NCBI RefSeq assembly: GCF_001874645.1
Contig: NZ_CP017886.1
Span: 806,001-870,000 of the forward strand
DNA length: 64,000 bases
Direction of reading: 5' to 3'
Source: Pseudomonas frederiksbergensis
Lineage (GTDB): Bacteria > Pseudomonadota > Gammaproteobacteria > Pseudomonadales > Pseudomonadaceae
Numbering within the stretch: position 1 is the stretch's first letter; each line of letters starts with the position of its first letter. A program made the position numbers and the translations under genes. The notes beneath the pieces are model-generated. The model saw only the letters and a list, made by a program, of their open reading frames with translations. It was not told where the DNA came from and ran no database searches. Shown piece after piece: positions 34,154 to 42,754 of the stretch.

Positions 34154-36172
34154 TCAGCGTCTCTTCAGGTAACCGCTGCTGGAGCTGCGGCGTTGAGGCG
34201 GCGGTGCTGCTGGTCGTGATTGCACGACCGGAGCAACGGGTTGCGGCGCCGGTTGTGGTGATGCGGTGACGACTGGGGGCTCACTGCTAAGGCGCTCGCC
34301 CTGAACGGGTTTGATGCCCTGCGCTTCGTCGAACAAACCAGACTGCGCAAGAGCCTGACGCACCCGCTCCCAGTCGTGTTCCTTGTAGCGATTGAGGCCC
34401 AGGTAATGGGCCATGGCCAGGCAGTACACCATCAGGTCGAGCGCTTCGTTGCGCTCGGCCTTGCCCTTGACCCACTCGATGCGCTTATGGCCCCGCACGT
34501 AGCGGGCGACCTTGCGTTCCGCGACGCACTGGTCGAAGAAGTCATCTGGTAGGTCATTGGCGAAGTGCAACGCACCCGGCCCTGACTCGAACGGGTAACG
34601 GTTGTAGATCCAGTCCTTGGCCGTGTCGGTCCCGACAAACCACAGTTCGGCGCCATGGCGTTCGGTCTGCCCCTTCCAGGTCACGTCGACCATCGACGGC
34701 CGCTGAGCGATTACCGGCTTACCAGGCTTGCTCGCACCTTTGATGGCGAAGATATTGCGCCAGCGGCGAACGCGGCAGAACTGGTAGACCTCATCGGTGT
34801 GGTGACCGCCGGAGTCGACCGCCACCGCCAGAATGCCGAGGCCGACACCGCACGGATGGCGGTAACGAGCCTTGAGCAATTCATCCAGCGCTGACCAGGT
34901 GCGTTCATCTGAGGGATCTCCCGGAATCACCTGGAAGTCAACGACCCAGCGCTCCATACCGACACCCCAGCCCATGACCATGAACTCCAGGCGATTGGCC
35001 TGAACGTCGACCGCGCCGGTGAGCATCAACACGCCGGCCGGCATTGAGCCGAGGCCATAGCCTTCCAATCGAGCCCGCCGCTTCAGCACATCGGCCTTGG
35101 TTTGCTCCTGAGCGGCGTCCCAGACCTTGGCCAGACGGGTGTTGTAGAACACCTGCATGGGTTCAAGGTCACCCTTGGCTTGGGCCTTCTTGGCCTTCTC
35201 GAATTGCTTGGCCAGTGACTTCCAGTCCATCCAGCCCAGCGGTGAATAAAGCGCGTTGAGGTGAAAGCCCACCGTCTCGCCGTCGCCCTCGGCATGGGCG
35301 CGCCATTCACCGTTGGCGAGCATCTCGCCCTTGTGGTACTCCTCGATCAGCACGTCACACTCAGGCCCGGCGCACTCGTAGTGCACCACGCTGTAATCCT
35401 TCGAGTAGTGCAGGCGCTCCCACTCCAGGGTTTGCATGTGCCCGCAGGTCGGGCACGGCACGTAGTAGTGACGCTGGTCACTGCCATCGAACAGGTCCGA
35501 GATCCGCGAGGCGCCCTTGATCGTCGGCGAGCTGGAGAAGTAGAACTTCGCGTTGCGGCCGAAGGTACTGCCACGGGTTTCCGCCAGTTCGATGGGGTCG
35601 CCCTCCTCGCCGATGTCCACTTCCCACCGGTCGATTTCGTCACCGTAAACGTAGCGCGCCGACAGCTCCGACAGGTTGGCCGCCGAGCCGGCGGTGGTGA
35701 CGTACAACGTACCGCCCTCGAACTCCTTGGTATCCATAGTGTTGCGCGAGTCCCGCGACCGGTTGGCCGCCACTCGCTCCCGCAGTACAGGCGTAGCCTT
35801 GATCGTTTTGCCGATCCGCGACGACACCCGTTTGGCCAGGCCGAGGCTGGGCAACAGCGCAAGGATGTTCGACGGCGCCATGTGCATCAGGCCACCGATC
35901 CAGTTCAGACCGATCTGCGTTTTCATCAGTTGCGACGCGACCATGGTGATCACGCGCTTGCAAGGGTGGGCCGGCGAGAGACAACGCATAGGCTCGCGGG
36001 CATACGGCGTGCGCGAGGTGCGGTACTGGCCCGGCTCAGCGGCGCCGGTGTCACGCGGGATCCGCATGTACTCGTCGGCCCACTGATCGATCCAGACGTC
36101 CGGGTCGGGCCGTAACCCACGGAAATACGCCTCGCGGTACACCTCTGCACCGTCAGGAATTTCCGTGGGCAT
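34154..36172 (-). CDS. Terminase large subunit (GpA family)
   Basis: 672 residues. N-terminal ATPase: WIDQWADEYMRIPRDTGAAE, deviant Walker A around MKTQIG, Walker B in YVYGDEIDRWE. C-terminal nuclease region with VDVQANRLEF and VAVDSGGHHTDEVY. A Pro/Gln/Arg-rich tail ends the protein. GpA terminases cut concatemers at cos sites, so cohesive ends are likely. Confidence 0.95.
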   Translation of the reverse strand: MPTEIPDGAEVYREAYFRGLRPDPDVWIDQWADEYMRIPRDTGAAEPGQYRTSRTPYAREPMRCLSPAHPCKRVITMVASQLMKTQIGLNWIGGLMHMAPSNILALLPSLGLAKRVSSRIGKTIKATPVLRERVAANRSRDSRNTMDTKEFEGGTLYVTTAGSAANLSELSARYVYGDEIDRWEVDIGEEGDPIELAETRGSTFGRNAKFYFSSSPTIKGASRISDLFDGSDQRHYYVPCPTCGHMQTLEWERLHYSKDYSVVHYECAGPECDVLIEEYHKGEMLANGEWRAHAEGDGETVGFHLNALYSPLGWMDWKSLAKQFEKAKKAQAKGDLEPMQVFYNTRLAKVWDAAQEQTKADVLKRRARLEGYGLGSMPAGVLMLTGAVDVQANRLEFMVMGWGVGMERWVVDFQVIPGDPSDERTWSALDELLKARYRHPCGVGLGILAVAVDSGGHHTDEVYQFCRVRRWRNIFAIKGASKPGKPVIAQRPSMVDVTWKGQTERHGAELWFVGTDTAKDWIYNRYPFESGPGALHFANDLPDDFFDQCVAERKVARYVRGHKRIEWVKGKAERNEALDLMVYCLAMAHYLGLNRYKEHDWERVRQALAQSGLFDEAQGIKPVQGERLSSEPPVVTASPQPAPQPVAPVVQSRPAAPPPQRRSSSSGYLKRR

Positions 36173-36176
36173 GGGC

Positions 36177-36779
36177 TTAACTCGTGGTCAGTGCGTGTTC
36201 AAGGTCCGCTGAAGACATGCGTTCGGCGTCTTCCAGCGAGCGACGGATCGCCGCCGTCAGGTGCTTTTCGATTTCCCAAGGGTCCGTCATGGACGCCAGT
36301 TCGGGAGCCAGCTGCGGAGGCATGCCCAACAGCTGATCGCGCAGCATGCGGCCGGCGTTGTAAGCGCCGGTCTGTACCGCTGTCATGGCGACCAGCGAGC
36401 CCTTGGCTTTGTGCAACTCAATCTCGGCGAGCTGCGCCAGGTTGTGCTCGCGCAGTGCGCGGGCTTTCTGGAAGTCGGGCAGCTGCCCCGCAGGGGTGAT
36501 CGCGGGCGGCGGCGCAGCCGTTGAAGTCGGTTCGACCTGACTGGATAACTGACTGTAAACGTCACGCTGAAGCCGGTCCTGGTGATGCCGATCAGCGACG
36601 GCGGTCTTGCAGGGGTCAGCGGTGTCGCGAATCAACGCTTCGCTGGCCGTTACATCGACCTGTTTACCATCGGCACTCAGCACCAAGCGGTTGTTGTTTT
36701 TCAACCAGGTGATGTAGCTGGGCGCCCTGCCGATCCGAGCCGCGAAGGCGCTCTTCGACAGGTACGTTGGTTCTGTCAT
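36177..36779 (-). CDS. Terminase small subunit (Nu1/DUF1441-like)
   Basis: 200 residues from ATG 36779 (GGAGGG upstream). An N-terminal winged-helix (LSKSAFAARIGRAPSYITWL) for cos recognition and a C-terminal helical region (LHKAKGSLVAMTAVQ-like) for contact with the large subunit. Adjacent to the large subunit by four bases. Confidence 0.85.
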   Translation of the reverse strand: MTEPTYLSKSAFAARIGRAPSYITWLKNNNRLVLSADGKQVDVTASEALIRDTADPCKTAVADRHHQDRLQRDVYSQLSSQVEPTSTAAPPPAITPAGQLPDFQKARALREHNLAQLAEIELHKAKGSLVAMTAVQTGAYNAGRMLRDQLLGMPPQLAPELASMTDPWEIEKHLTAAIRRSLEDAERMSSADLEHALTTS

Positions 36780-36945
36780 AAGCCCTCCTTTCAACGGCTT
36801 TTCAATGGGAACCTTTCAATTTCAATGGATTGAATTTCAGTAAGCTGGCAATCCTACCGCTAACACTTTCCCGCGGGTTTCCGACCCCGTGTCCTTCAGA
36901 TATCCCTAGGGTCCCCGGCGGTTTTCGGCGCCCCAGATCGGTGCA

Positions 36946-37290
36946 TCACCCCTGCTCGCCTCCGGCTGGCGGGACTTCGCTGACGCCCAGTCGCTTGGCG
37001 GCCCAGCGTTCGTACAACCCGATGGCCACATCGGCACCGGCCATCGCCGTCAGGCAACCCAAGGCACCTGCCGTCCAGATCGTCATGCCGGCCGCGATCA
37101 TCAGCATCATCGCCGACACCCCGCAGACAATGCAGGCTCCGGACCGAAGCGCGAGGCGGCGCAACAATGCCCAGCCCCGCGCCCCATCCTTATCGGCCCG
37201 CCACATCTCTCCCGATACGCCACCGACCAGAGCCAGGACGATCACTAACCAAATCGGCATCTCTGCCAGTGCTTGTTGCTCGCTTGTCAT
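36946..37290 (-). CDS. Holin
   Basis: 114 residues from ATG 37290 (AGGGG upstream). Three hydrophobic helices: residues ~12-30 (IWLVIVLALVGGVSGEM), ~52-70 (GACIVCGVSAMMLMIAAGM) and ~72-90 (TIWTAGALGCLTAMAGADVA), with a charged C terminus. Holin before terminase is a common arrangement in Pseudomonas prophages. It releases the endolysin encoded 20 kb downstream. Confidence 0.75.
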   Translation of the reverse strand: MTSEQQALAEMPIWLVIVLALVGGVSGEMWRADKDGARGWALLRRLALRSGACIVCGVSAMMLMIAAGMTIWTAGALGCLTAMAGADVAIGLYERWAAKRLGVSEVPPAGGEQG

Positions 37291-37306
37291 CGCCAACCCC
37301 TAAACG

Positions 37307-37332
37307 CAAAAACCCGGCGCAATGGCCGGGTT
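37307..37332 (-). terminator. Leftward intrinsic terminator upstream of holin
   Basis: AACCCGGC/GCCGGGTT arms with an A-rich left flank, placed just before the first late gene. This is where an antiterminator would act on a leader transcript. Confidence 0.65.
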
Positions 37333-37514
37333 TGGTGGTGTGGTGCTTGCCGCTCTCTGCGGTCGCACCTATCGAAGATGACTACTTTTTACAGGTCGAT
37401 TCCGGTGGCAGCAACCCCGGTTTAATGCCACCCAGTGAATAAGTGGGTAATGAGGGGTGAACGTCTAGCGAATGTGAGCGAATAACCCACCCCGGCATTC
37501 TGTTGTTTTGGCGG

Positions 37515-37791
37515 CGTCCCATCCGTCCCACCTTTTAGAATTGAGGTGGGACGCCTGAGAGCGCCTAAATTAGGGGCCTCGCCCCACCGTCCTACTTTCT
37601 TCTCTACTTTCTCGTGTAAAGGAAGAACTTAAAGAGCACGCTTGCGCGTGAAACGCGCGTACTGCTGCCCGCTACGCATATGCGGGCGGGTGACGTTGCA
37701 AGGTGGGACGGTGGGACAACCCTGTAAAGACAAGGCCCGCACCTGTCCCACTACGTCAAAACATAGTGGGACATGGCGGGCCGGTAGGACA
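37515..37791. repeat. Cluster of GTGGGAC iteron-like repeats
   Basis: GGTGGGACG or its complement occurs at 37524-37532 (-), 37545-37553, 37702-37710 and 37710-37718. Close variants are at 37516-37521 (-), 37744-37751 (-), 37766-37773 and 37783-37791. Two pairs form inverted repeats: CGTCCCACC/GGTGGGACG, and TGTCCCACTA/TAGTGGGACA with a 10-base loop. The gap from 37333 to 37816 has no supported gene. Candidate replication origin or regulator target. Confidence 0.7.
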
Positions 37792-37816
37792 ACAACTGCC
37801 GGAGCCATGCCTAGGG

Positions 37817-38175
37817 TCAAGCAGCCACCCCCATAAACATGCCCCAGATAACCAGATGCGCGTCATGCAGACGCTGGTAGTAGGTGTCGCGACCACAACC
37901 GCAATGGGCGTAGCGCAAGCGCATATCCACATCGAGCGTGCAGTAATGCTCCCGCACAACCGTCACCAGCTCGGGCGCGAGATGCTTATTCACGATCAGC
38001 TCGATGTCGAGAGAACTCTCCAGCGGTGCACGAAAGGCACGCCGCCCACGGATCAGTTGCCCATTACTCTCCATCATCATGGCCACCATGTTCCCCCCGC
38101 AAGCCCCCCTTTCGAATGTTCGGAATGCAGCTCCTGAGCCCACAGCTTCAGCAACGAATCAATCTCCTTAATCAT
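37817..38175 (-). pseudogene. Q-like antitermination/sigma-region-4-type protein, frameshifted in a G-run
   Basis: The first segment from ATG 38175 reads MIKEIDSLLKLWAQELHSEH then runs out of frame. Adding one G in the G6 run at 38093-38098 continues into GGNMVAMMMESNGQLIRG and a C-terminal helix-turn-helix (CGCGRDTYYQRLHDAHLVI), giving 119 residues. The start overlaps the primase stop by eight bases. It is placed just before the late region, where a Q-type regulator belongs; the family call is moderate. As written, only the C-terminal ~90 residues could be made, from an internal ATG at 38089. Confidence 0.62.
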
Positions 38176-40387
38176 CGAAGCAAGGCTCCTCGAAAGCAGG
38201 TTGTTCCAAAGCAGGAGCCCTGCCCCAATCCGCAGGTTTCTTGTAGCCCCACAGTCGTTGCCGGCTCTTGGTCATAGCCCCGAGCCGATAACGTCGCCAC
38301 CCCAACCGATGCAGGATCGCGCCGACCCGCATCTGCTCGGGCTTGCCCCAATGCCCCGGGTCGAGCTTGAGCGCCTGCGTCAACACCTCACTGCCGGTAG
38401 TGGTCTCACCGATCTGCGACTCTTCCAACCAGGTCAAGATTGGCGTTTCCCATTCGTCCACTACGAAGCGCTCGTCCTGCTCCTCGGCGAACAGTGCCGC
38501 TTCATCCAGCGTTACCCACCAAAGGTCGCCCGCGTCGTAGCAGAACACCGCCTCGGCCCAAAGTTGGTCGCGGATCGAGCGCAACAGCTCCAGATCCACC
38601 TTGGTACACGCCACCGGCCAATAGCGCCGGTTACCCGTGGCATCCTTCAGATACTCGTCCTGGTTCGTCGTACCCACGAACACACACTGGCGCGGAACGT
38701 CCATGGTGCGGCGGCCATAGCTCTCGCGGTAGGTATCGGTGGACGCGGAGAAAAACTGCTTGGCCTTGGTGCTTTCGGCCTTGTTGAAGCTGTCCAGCTC
38801 GCCCAGCTCGACGATCCACTTGCCACGGATTGCCTGAAAGCCGTCCTTGTCGCCCAGTGCGAACGGCGTATCCATGAACCACTCGCCGCCGAGGATACTC
38901 ATCGCCGTCGACTTACCGGCGCCCTGCGCGCCCTCAAGGATCATCACCGAGTCAGCCTTGCAGCCCGGTTTCATCACCCGCGCCACGGCCGACAACATCC
39001 AGCGCTTGCCCACCTTGGACGAGTAGTCGGTGGCCTTCACGCCCATAACATCCGTGAGCCAGCTCTCCAAGCGCGGCACGCGATCCCATTCGAGCTTGCG
39101 CAGGTACTGGCGCACCGGATGAAACGCGTGATCATGCGCAACGACGCTCACCGCCTCGATCACATGCGACGCCTTGACCCGCAAGTTGTACTGCTGCGCG
39201 AGCCACTTCATCACCCGCACATCATCGATGTCCGCCCAGTCTCCCGTGCCACCGCCATACGGCGCCGCACGCAGCTTCACGATCTTCGAACTGAAAGCGC
39301 TGTAACTGATCACCCCGGCCCAGCGCTCATCGTTGGCCAGGATCAGCTCGACGTTCTGCATATGCGCGATCAGCGCGCCGCTTTCGCTCCGAGCCAGCAT
39401 ATCTTTCCAGCCACCCGCTGCCGGCGGCTTGACCACCGCCAGCACCTGGCGGCGCACCGCCTCCAAACCTTCGGCAACGTGCAGATCGTTGAAGTCGGTC
39501 CACTTGATCTCCCGCTCACCGGAAAAGATCGGCACAACCACCTGGCCACCAACGATCAGCGCCGCGTTGTTGGCCTTCTCTTCACCAGGGTTCCAGGCAT
39601 CGCCGTTCGGCTTCGTGGTCTTCCAGTCGTCATCACGGCAGATGATCAACGGGCAGCCGGCGAAACGCTCACGCATCGCCTTGCACACCACCAGAAGGTT
39701 GCCCGCATCAAACGCGATGGCCACGGTCAGCGAAGTCGCCATGTGCAGGCTTACGCCGGTAGCGTAGCCCTCACATACGAGCACTGGCTCACCCGGATCC
39801 GGATGCGGCCCGATCAAGTGAAAGGCGCCCTCCTTCGACATCCCGTAAGGCCAATAGGTCTTGTCCCGACCGGTGTCTTCTTGCTTGGTTGGATACACCA
39901 CCTGCAGGCCGACAATCTCGTCGCGCACGTTGCACATCGGCACCAGGAACGCACCGGTGCGAGGCGCATACCGAACACCGATACCAACGATCTGCTTGCG
40001 ATCCAGATAGTCGCTACGGCCCTTCTCCGGCATGCGTCTGAACATGCCCGCCGCCCGCTTGGCCGCTCGACGTGCCGCACTGGCTGCGATCTCCGCAGCG
40101 CGCCGCTTCGCCTCCTCCTGCCGAGCGCGCATGACCTCACGCTCTTCAGGCGACATCCGCCCGGCCTTGACCTTGATCTTCTGCGACTCACCCGAACGCC
40201 AATCACCGAACGCGCCGAAAATGAGCGTTTCGCCCTTCTCGGTGCGATGTTCATGGGCGATGTACCAGCCGTTCTTTTCCTTGCCCTTGTCCTGTGCCGT
40301 CTTGCACCGAGTTAGCTTTCCAAACACCAGCGGCTGCGCAGGCTCAAGCCCGTAATCCGCAAATTGCCCAAGTACCTCATCAAGCAT
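38168..40387 (-). CDS. Phage primase/helicase: Toprim + VapE-type ATPase
   Basis: 739 residues. N-terminal region with a charged helical zone; Toprim core EPVLVCEGYATGVSLHMA with CPLIICRDDD (metal-binding D residues). C-terminal virulence-associated-E helicase with Walker A GAQGAGKST (about residue 485), then FVGTTNQDEYLKDATGNRRY. It primes and unwinds phage DNA, as the alpha-type protein does in satellite P4. The iteron cluster sits one gene away. Confidence 0.9.
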   Translation of the reverse strand: MLDEVLGQFADYGLEPAQPLVFGKLTRCKTAQDKGKEKNGWYIAHEHRTEKGETLIFGAFGDWRSGESQKIKVKAGRMSPEEREVMRARQEEAKRRAAEIAASAARRAAKRAAGMFRRMPEKGRSDYLDRKQIVGIGVRYAPRTGAFLVPMCNVRDEIVGLQVVYPTKQEDTGRDKTYWPYGMSKEGAFHLIGPHPDPGEPVLVCEGYATGVSLHMATSLTVAIAFDAGNLLVVCKAMRERFAGCPLIICRDDDWKTTKPNGDAWNPGEEKANNAALIVGGQVVVPIFSGEREIKWTDFNDLHVAEGLEAVRRQVLAVVKPPAAGGWKDMLARSESGALIAHMQNVELILANDERWAGVISYSAFSSKIVKLRAAPYGGGTGDWADIDDVRVMKWLAQQYNLRVKASHVIEAVSVVAHDHAFHPVRQYLRKLEWDRVPRLESWLTDVMGVKATDYSSKVGKRWMLSAVARVMKPGCKADSVMILEGAQGAGKSTAMSILGGEWFMDTPFALGDKDGFQAIRGKWIVELGELDSFNKAESTKAKQFFSASTDTYRESYGRRTMDVPRQCVFVGTTNQDEYLKDATGNRRYWPVACTKVDLELLRSIRDQLWAEAVFCYDAGDLWWVTLDEAALFAEEQDERFVVDEWETPILTWLEESQIGETTTGSEVLTQALKLDPGHWGKPEQMRVGAILHRLGWRRYRLGAMTKSRQRLWGYKKPADWGRAPALEQPAFEEPCFDD

Positions 40388-40634
40388 GGCGGGCCCCCTT
40401 TAGTTCCGCGAGAGAAAGGCACCCCACGCACTGCGTGCAGCCGGGCTGCGCCAAACGACGAGCCTCAGGGATCGGGTCATCGCACGTTTCGCAGAACAGA
40501 AACGAATGCGCCACCAAGGCAGGCTTGGTGGCGTTGCGTGCAGCGAGCGCTTGATCGATGCGCTCTTGCACCAGGTCATTAGCGAAGTCAGCGATATCAG
40601 CCACGCTCAACACCCCGCGTCGTCTGGTTGACAT
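40380..40634 (-). CDS. TraR/DksA-type zinc-finger protein
   Basis: 84 residues from ATG 40634. C-terminal half has FCETCDDPIPEARRLAQPGC and QCVGC, the CxxC-x17-CxxC finger. An N-terminal helix (VADIADFANDLVQERIDQAL) would enter the RNA polymerase secondary channel. A GTG at 40613 would avoid most of the overlap with the upstream gene. Confidence 0.82.
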   Translation of the reverse strand: MSTRRRGVLSVADIADFANDLVQERIDQALAARNATKPALVAHSFLFCETCDDPIPEARRLAQPGCTQCVGCLSLAELKGARHA

Positions 40635-41115
40635 ACGTGGCGCGGTTGAACAGCCCCAACAGCCCCTGAATCCCACGAAACACCTGCAGGCGAATCGCGG
40701 CCAGTTCCTCATCAGTAACGACACCGTCACCGATACTCTTGGCCCAGATGTCTGCCAGATCCGCCACCTTGCGGAAGTATTCCGCGATGCCGGTGGTCAA
40801 CGTCTCGGGCATGTCATTGGTATACGCCTCGGCCAGCTCCTGCCAGATCGTGTCACCGACCAACGCATGTACTGCATCCAGAATGCGGCGATCCTTGGTC
40901 AGCTCCAGAATCTCGCCGAACTCTTGAATGTTCACCGTGTGGCTGGGGTGGGTTGGGGAAAGCTTGTGCTGCAGTGTGGTCGCATTCCGGCCGGTGGTGG
41001 CGGCGATGGCGGCGGCACCACCGGGGTAGTCCCGTGCGGCATGGTAAAGCGCAAGATCGAGCGGCAGGACTTCCCGCTGCGCCCGGTCTAGAGAGCTCAG
41101 AATGATACGGCTCAT
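40597..41115 (-). CDS. Phage regulatory CII-family protein
   Basis: 172 residues from ATG 41115. DLALYHAARDYPGGAAAIAA, then LQHKLSPTHPSHTVNIQEFG, as in the P22/P2-group CII-like (PF06892) regulators; helix-turn-helix near the N terminus and helical C terminus. First gene of the replication operon after cro. Confidence 0.8.
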   Translation of the reverse strand: MSRIILSSLDRAQREVLPLDLALYHAARDYPGGAAAIAATTGRNATTLQHKLSPTHPSHTVNIQEFGEILELTKDRRILDAVHALVGDTIWQELAEAYTNDMPETLTTGIAEYFRKVADLADIWAKSIGDGVVTDEELAAIRLQVFRGIQGLLGLFNRATYVNQTTRGVERG

Positions 41116-41442
41116 GGCATTAATCCTTGAATGTTGCCAGTGCCGCACGACAGGGAGTGGTGATACATTTGTCGTGTGGCTTGATAGGCCCAAACGCCGG
41201 CGAGGTTCCTAAGACCAACACCGGCACCGTGCCGAGGCGAACAATCCGTTGTTCACCCCTGGCGCAACAGCTGCCAGCTCTGTGGTGGAAATGGCAGCAA
41301 CACCAAGGCTTCCGAGCCTTGGAAAACGCGAAAGGTGTGGGCGGTTTTGCATTTGGTTTGCCCGCCACCCCCAATCGCGGCCCGACAGCGCTGTGGTGGT
41401 GCGTGTCGGGAGGAACTGGGCGACCCTTGGGTCGCCTTTTTT
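41116..41442 (+). other. Unassigned segment with rightward terminator between CII gene and cro
   Basis: 327 bases with no minus-strand gene. On the plus strand a TTG-initiated frame (41249-41446) gives a 65-residue Arg/Ala-rich peptide with an ATPRLPSLGKRE-like segment seen in small Ash-like phage peptides. A perfect GGCGACCC/GGGTCGCC hairpin with T6 sits at 41419-41442, which ends a rightward RNA. I cannot tell whether the product is peptide or antisense RNA to the lytic leader. Confidence 0.4.
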
Positions 41443-41667
41443 CTAAGCTACTTTCTTGAAATCCATCTCCGGCGGAAAAACATCATCAAGCGAGCATTTG
41501 ATTCCGAGTTGATTCAACGCAGCCGTAATTGCACGAGATTCTGCAAGTCCGGCTACACGGCGTCCGGACTCATAATTACTAATCCGTGTCTGCGTCCAGC
41601 CCAGAATCGAAACCAAATCACGCTGCCTGATACCCGCCTTCTCTCGATGGTCAGCAATCCTGTTCAT
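41443..41667 (-). CDS. Cro-like helix-turn-helix repressor
   Basis: 74 residues from ATG 41667 with AGGAGA correctly spaced. HTH: RQRDLVSILGWTQTRISNYE. Divergent from CI. Represses the lysogenic side in the lytic state, by analogy. Confidence 0.85.
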   Translation of the reverse strand: MNRIADHREKAGIRQRDLVSILGWTQTRISNYESGRRVAGLAESRAITAALNQLGIKCSLDDVFPPEMDFKKVA

Positions 41668-41691
41668 AAAGATCTCCTGTAACTGGAGCGC

Positions 41692-41731
41692 AGAATAAAC
41701 ACGATTCGTGATTTTTACAACACGCAAAGTG
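41692..41731 (-). promoter_or_regulatory. cro promoter with two CAC-N5-GTG operators
   Basis: On the minus strand TTGTAA (41715-41720) and TATTCT (41692-41697) are 17 bases apart. Operator CACGATTCGTG (41700-41710) fills the spacer; CACGCAAAGTG (41721-41731) lies 21 bases away, upstream. A degenerate third site is near 41744-41754. CI binding would block cro. Confidence 0.72.
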
Positions 41732-41767
41732 CGATAAATTTATTTCAATGCGTGGTAAAAAAGACAA

Positions 41768-42493
41768 ATGAACACACTAGGCTCACGCATCAAATCACTC
41801 AGAAAAGCCAAAGGTATGAGCCAGAAGGATCTGGCACTTGCCTGTGGCTGGGAATCACAGTCTCGTATTGGTAACTATGAGAAGGATCAACGCCAGCCCA
41901 ACCTTCAGGATCTAGGGAAAATTGCTGCTGCCCTGAAAACGCCGCTGACAGAACTGGTCAAAGATGTCGAGGGACCATTACCCCATTTATCTGGTGATGC
42001 GCTTGGAAACATTTTCGACATCAGATATCCCCCTCGACTCAAGAGCAGCCAGAGCGAAGGATTAACATCTGCAGGACGAGCGAAAACAGGGAGTGTTCCG
42101 GTGGTTGGGACCGCACAGCTGGGCAATGAAGGATATTTTGAAGCGCTTGATTTTCCTCCAGGTCACGGCGATGGTTACTTGAGCATCCACAGCGATGACC
42201 CTGATGCCTATGGATTAAAGGTTACCGGCGATAGCATGCTTCCCAGGATAAAAAATGGTGAGTACGTGCTAATCGAACCCAACAAGAGCTACTTCAGCGG
42301 CGATGAGGTTGTGGTCAGAACCACAGAGGGCCGAACGATGATCAAGGAATTCATTTACCTGAGAGATGGGATGTACCGCTTGGACAGCGTAAATGCCGAA
42401 CACCCGCCAATCCATATCGCCGCGAGCGACGTGATTGAGATTCACTTAGTCGGCGGCATCCTAAAGTCATCACGGTTTTTGCACGCAACGTGA
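41768..42493 (+). CDS. CI-type repressor with S24/LexA-like peptidase domain
   Basis: 241 residues. N-terminal HTH: MSQKDLALACGWESQSRIGN. C-terminal S24 domain: TGDSMLPRIKNGEYVLIEP (Ser nucleophile) and EVVVRTTEGRTMIKEFIY (Lys general base). Expected to self-cleave on RecA activation, coupling induction to DNA damage. The start has little Shine-Dalgarno. Confidence 0.92.
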   Translation: MNTLGSRIKSLRKAKGMSQKDLALACGWESQSRIGNYEKDQRQPNLQDLGKIAAALKTPLTELVKDVEGPLPHLSGDALGNIFDIRYPPRLKSSQSEGLTSAGRAKTGSVPVVGTAQLGNEGYFEALDFPPGHGDGYLSIHSDDPDAYGLKVTGDSMLPRIKNGEYVLIEPNKSYFSGDEVVVRTTEGRTMIKEFIYLRDGMYRLDSVNAEHPPIHIAASDVIEIHLVGGILKSSRFLHAT

Positions 42494-42542
42494 CAGAATA
42501 ATCACATTTCGTGTTGACTTAAAAAACACACTGCGTGATATT
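42482..42542 (+). promoter_or_regulatory. Rightward operon promoter with three CAC-N5-GTG operators
   Basis: Operators CACGCAACGTG (42482-42492, across the end of cI), CACATTTCGTG (42503-42513) and CACACTGCGTG (42527-42537) surround TTGACT (42514-42519) and GATATT (42537-42542), 17-base spacer. The sites match those at cro, so CI should repress this operon too. Confidence 0.72.
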
Positions 42543-42577
42543 CGCCTCACTCTTTCACCACAGAGCGAGGCAAAACC

Positions 42578-42754
42578 ATGCAAACCTGCGCAACCCTCCA
42601 CGTCCATCCGGCGTGCGTCAGCAACAAAAAGATGATCGAGCAGCTGCAGTCAGCCACCGGCTGCCTGGTCATCATTCATAACAGCAAACCCAAGCTGATA
42701 GCCAAATCCCAGCCCCTCCCTTTCGATCCGAATGACGGAGGGCACGCGGCATGA
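42578..42754 (+). CDS. Small hypothetical phage protein
   Basis: 58 residues: MQTCATLHVHPACVSNKKMI, then LVIIHNSKPKLIAKSQPLPF, with GAGCGAGG ahead of the ATG. First gene of the rightward operon, coupled by ATGA to the next. Unknown function. Confidence 0.65.
   Translation: MQTCATLHVHPACVSNKKMIEQLQSATGCLVIIHNSKPKLIAKSQPLPFDPNDGGHAA

Noticed and set aside
37629..37836. Two opposing 63-64 residue frames in the GTGGGAC region
   Set aside because: Composition follows the DNA repeats, with no start signals; treated as non-coding.
38201..40315. 704-residue plus-strand frame
   Set aside because: Antisense to the Toprim-VapE primase, whose motifs are clear.
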